Source of the DNA: GCA-2697345 sp049602715
GTDB taxonomy: Bacteria; Pseudomonadota; Alphaproteobacteria; Rhodobacterales; Rhodobacteraceae
DNA: 7,142 nucleotides
Direction: 5' to 3'
Assembly: GCA_049602715.1 (NCBI GenBank)
Contig: JBMYRX010000072.1
Location: 1 to 7,142 of the forward strand
Shown here: in pieces, positions 5,455 to 7,142 of the stretch
Position numbering within the stretch: the stretch's first letter is position 1
Layout: each line of letters starts with the position of its first letter
Program-made: the position numbers and the translations under genes
The notes under the pieces: generated by a model
What the model was told of the DNA's origin: nothing
Seen by the model: the letters and a program-made list of their open reading frames with translations, nothing else
Database searches by the model: none

Positions 5455-7026
5455 TTAATCACATACCCATTTCATATTATAAAAATTGTACTCAAAGCTC
5501 ATCATTGGAACCCATTCAAATCCTTGTAAGCAGTTAGAAAATGCTTGTTGGCTAGTACGAGTTAAAAGATAAACGTCTGACTGAGTATCTGTCAGCTTGC
5601 GTTGTATTTTTTTATAAATAGCGTTTTGGGCCGCTACATCACCTGTACCACGAGCTTCATCGATCCAAGAATCAATTTCGTCATCCAGTATCCATTCCAT
5701 AGAAGCCCATGTGCCTTTGGCGCGTGAGTGGTATTGAGAGAAGAAGAAACTATCAGGAGACGGATATTGAGCACTAAAGAACACCTCATTAATAGCGGGT
5801 GTTGTCTCAGGTTTGCTTGCCAACTCTGTCATACGGTTCCAAGGTTCTGGCTTTAAGATCGTATTAAACCCTATTTGATCAAGATTTGACTTCATTAGTA
5901 GGGCAATTTCTTCTTCAAAAGCTAAACCGGCTACATACATAATTTCAACTGGAATTGCTCCTCCACCAGCATATTTACTAGCTGCTACATGTTCGCGAGC
6001 CGCGTTCATATCAAAAGTTGGAAATTTTAGAGAATCAAGATACGCATCAGCGAAAACAGCTGGCATTGGACCCGCTAAGGGTTCACCTGGTAGAAGCGCA
6101 CCACGGATTGTTTCATAATCTGTTGCCAAAGCTATAGCTTTACGAATATTTACATCATCTGTCGGCGCGACTTGATGATTTAACTTAAAGTAAAAGTTAG
6201 ACGCTGTTGGGTACTTAAGAACCCGATATCCGTCCATTGCACCAATAGAGTCAAATGTTTCTTGAGCCTGAGAGTTGGCGGACATAGATAAAACACCTGA
6301 TGCAGCCAGAGCCTTAACAGTTGCTTCCTCGTTCGTTATAACGAAACGAACTTCATCTATCGATTGATCATTCCATCCTAGGTGGTAATCATCAAACTTT
6401 TTAATAGTCATACTAGCACCACGTGCCCAATCACTGAGCGTGTAAGCTCCAGCGCCTGCAGAATTATTGGCTAGAAAATCTTGAGCCCAAGGATCGGCCG
6501 CAGTCTTATTAGCTTCAGCAACATCGCTATTCACTACAAACATTATCGGTGTATTGGTTAAGAATGGAGTGTAAACCTTATTAAGCTTAAATTGAACTGT
6601 TGAGGCATCAATAGCAGTGACAGAATTTTCATCTAATACACCTTCAAAAAGATAGGCAGGCCCCTCATTAATTGACATCAATCGCGAGATTGAATAGGCA
6701 ACATCTTTTGCTTCAACCGGTGATCCATCTTGAAATTTTACTCCTGATTTAAGGTGGAATGTATACGTTAAAGTGTCATCAGACACATCCCAACTATCTG
6801 CCAACAATGGTAGAATATTACCTGAAGAATCTAGAGTTGTAAGAGCGTCATACATATTTACGCCTGCCATATACTCAGTGTAATCGTTGATTTTCGCTGG
6901 ATCGATTGTTCCAAAAATTTGAGTTGCATTTACAGTTGCAACATTTTGCGAAAAAGCTGCTGAGGCGAGCATCATGATACCGACTCCCGCTGCTATTCCG
7001 GCTTTAAATATACGATTAATAATCAT
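5455..7026 (-). CDS. ABC transporter periplasmic substrate-binding protein, family 5 (DppA/OppA-like)
   Basis: A 523-residue extracytoplasmic solute receptor that would deliver a ligand to an ABC permease in the inner membrane. Residues 1-26 form a Sec signal peptide: basic Arg5 and Lys8, hydrophobic core IAAGVGIMMLASAA, and likely cleavage after AFS before QN. There is no lipobox Cys. The mature part shows the SBP_bac_5 signature LTYTFHLKSGVKFQDGSPVE (85-104) followed by KDVAYSISRL. Length is typical. Family ligands include di- and oligopeptides, glutathione, nickel, opines and sugars, and none is fixed by the sequence. Only two cysteines exist, Cys499 and Cys522, both near the C-terminus and probably a periplasmic disulfide. 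GGGAG (7037-7041) lies 10 nt ahead of the ATG across an A8 run. No permease or ATPase gene follows it; the downstream neighbour is the MBL hydrolase. Partners could lie beyond the right edge or elsewhere. Confidence 0.94.
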   Translation of the reverse strand: MIINRIFKAGIAAGVGIMMLASAAFSQNVATVNATQIFGTIDPAKINDYTEYMAGVNMYDALTTLDSSGNILPLLADSWDVSDDTLTYTFHLKSGVKFQDGSPVEAKDVAYSISRLMSINEGPAYLFEGVLDENSVTAIDASTVQFKLNKVYTPFLTNTPIMFVVNSDVAEANKTAADPWAQDFLANNSAGAGAYTLSDWARGASMTIKKFDDYHLGWNDQSIDEVRFVITNEEATVKALAASGVLSMSANSQAQETFDSIGAMDGYRVLKYPTASNFYFKLNHQVAPTDDVNIRKAIALATDYETIRGALLPGEPLAGPMPAVFADAYLDSLKFPTFDMNAAREHVAASKYAGGGAIPVEIMYVAGLAFEEEIALLMKSNLDQIGFNTILKPEPWNRMTELASKPETTPAINEVFFSAQYPSPDSFFFSQYHSRAKGTWASMEWILDDEIDSWIDEARGTGDVAAQNAIYKKIQRKLTDTQSDVYLLTRTSQQAFSNCLQGFEWVPMMSFEYNFYNMKWVCD

Positions 7027-7142
7027 CTTTTTTTTACTCCCGGGTTAGTTCATTGAAAATTTTTTTATTGTTTAGAGAACGATAGTTGTATTTCCTTTTT
7101 TTTTAATATTATATAAATTTCAGATATACTATAGATATATAT
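7027..7142 (-). promoter_or_regulatory. Upstream region of the substrate-binding-protein gene with candidate promoter
   Basis: The 116 bp to the right edge are extremely AT-rich, with several T runs and a TATATCTATAG-type stretch near the edge. On the minus strand TATAAT (7108-7113) is an exact -10 consensus that would give a leader of about 75 nt. No recognisable -35 lies 16-18 bp before it, so the site may need an activator or may be chance in AT-rich DNA. Confidence 0.35.

Overview
The window is a chromosome-like stretch from an AT-rich Gram-negative bacterium. The base composition is visibly low in GC (about 40% by eye). The protein families (ACSF2-type acyl-CoA ligase, YfcG-like GST, proteobacterial HCCA isomerase, ChaC, periplasmic family-5 binding protein) fit a proteobacterium. 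A low-GC marine or soil alphaproteobacterium is my best guess, but no phylogenetic marker is present. I see no tRNA, rRNA, CRISPR array, insertion sequence or phage gene.

Layout from left to right: the 3' part of an acyl-CoA synthetase gene (+, cut by the left edge). It faces a minus-strand pair, a YfcG-like glutathione S-transferase and a VOC/glyoxalase-fold protein joined by an ATGA stop/start overlap. An 86-bp divergent spacer separates that pair from a tight plus-strand operon: an HCCA-isomerase/kappa-GST-like protein, a ChaC-type gamma-glutamylcyclotransferase and an SDR oxidoreductase. The SDR gene runs tail-to-tail, with a 4-nt overlap, into a minus-strand metallo-beta-lactamase-fold lactonase-like hydrolase. 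About 350 bp of AT-rich intergenic DNA follows, with a strong hairpin. Last is a minus-strand periplasmic binding protein of the oligopeptide (SBP_bac_5) type, with its promoter region reaching the right edge.

Taken together, three of the five genes between 983 and 4346 belong to glutathione-using or glutathione-cleaving families. They sit beside an oxidoreductase, a VOC protein, a lactonase-like hydrolase, a CoA ligase and a solute-capture protein. The most economical reading is a small accessory catabolic or detoxification locus: capture or activation of an organic substrate, glutathione conjugation or isomerisation, cleavage of the gamma-glutamyl bond, oxidation by the SDR, ring or ester hydrolysis, and CoA activation of the acid. 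Each family assignment is well supported. The joint pathway and its substrate are inference.
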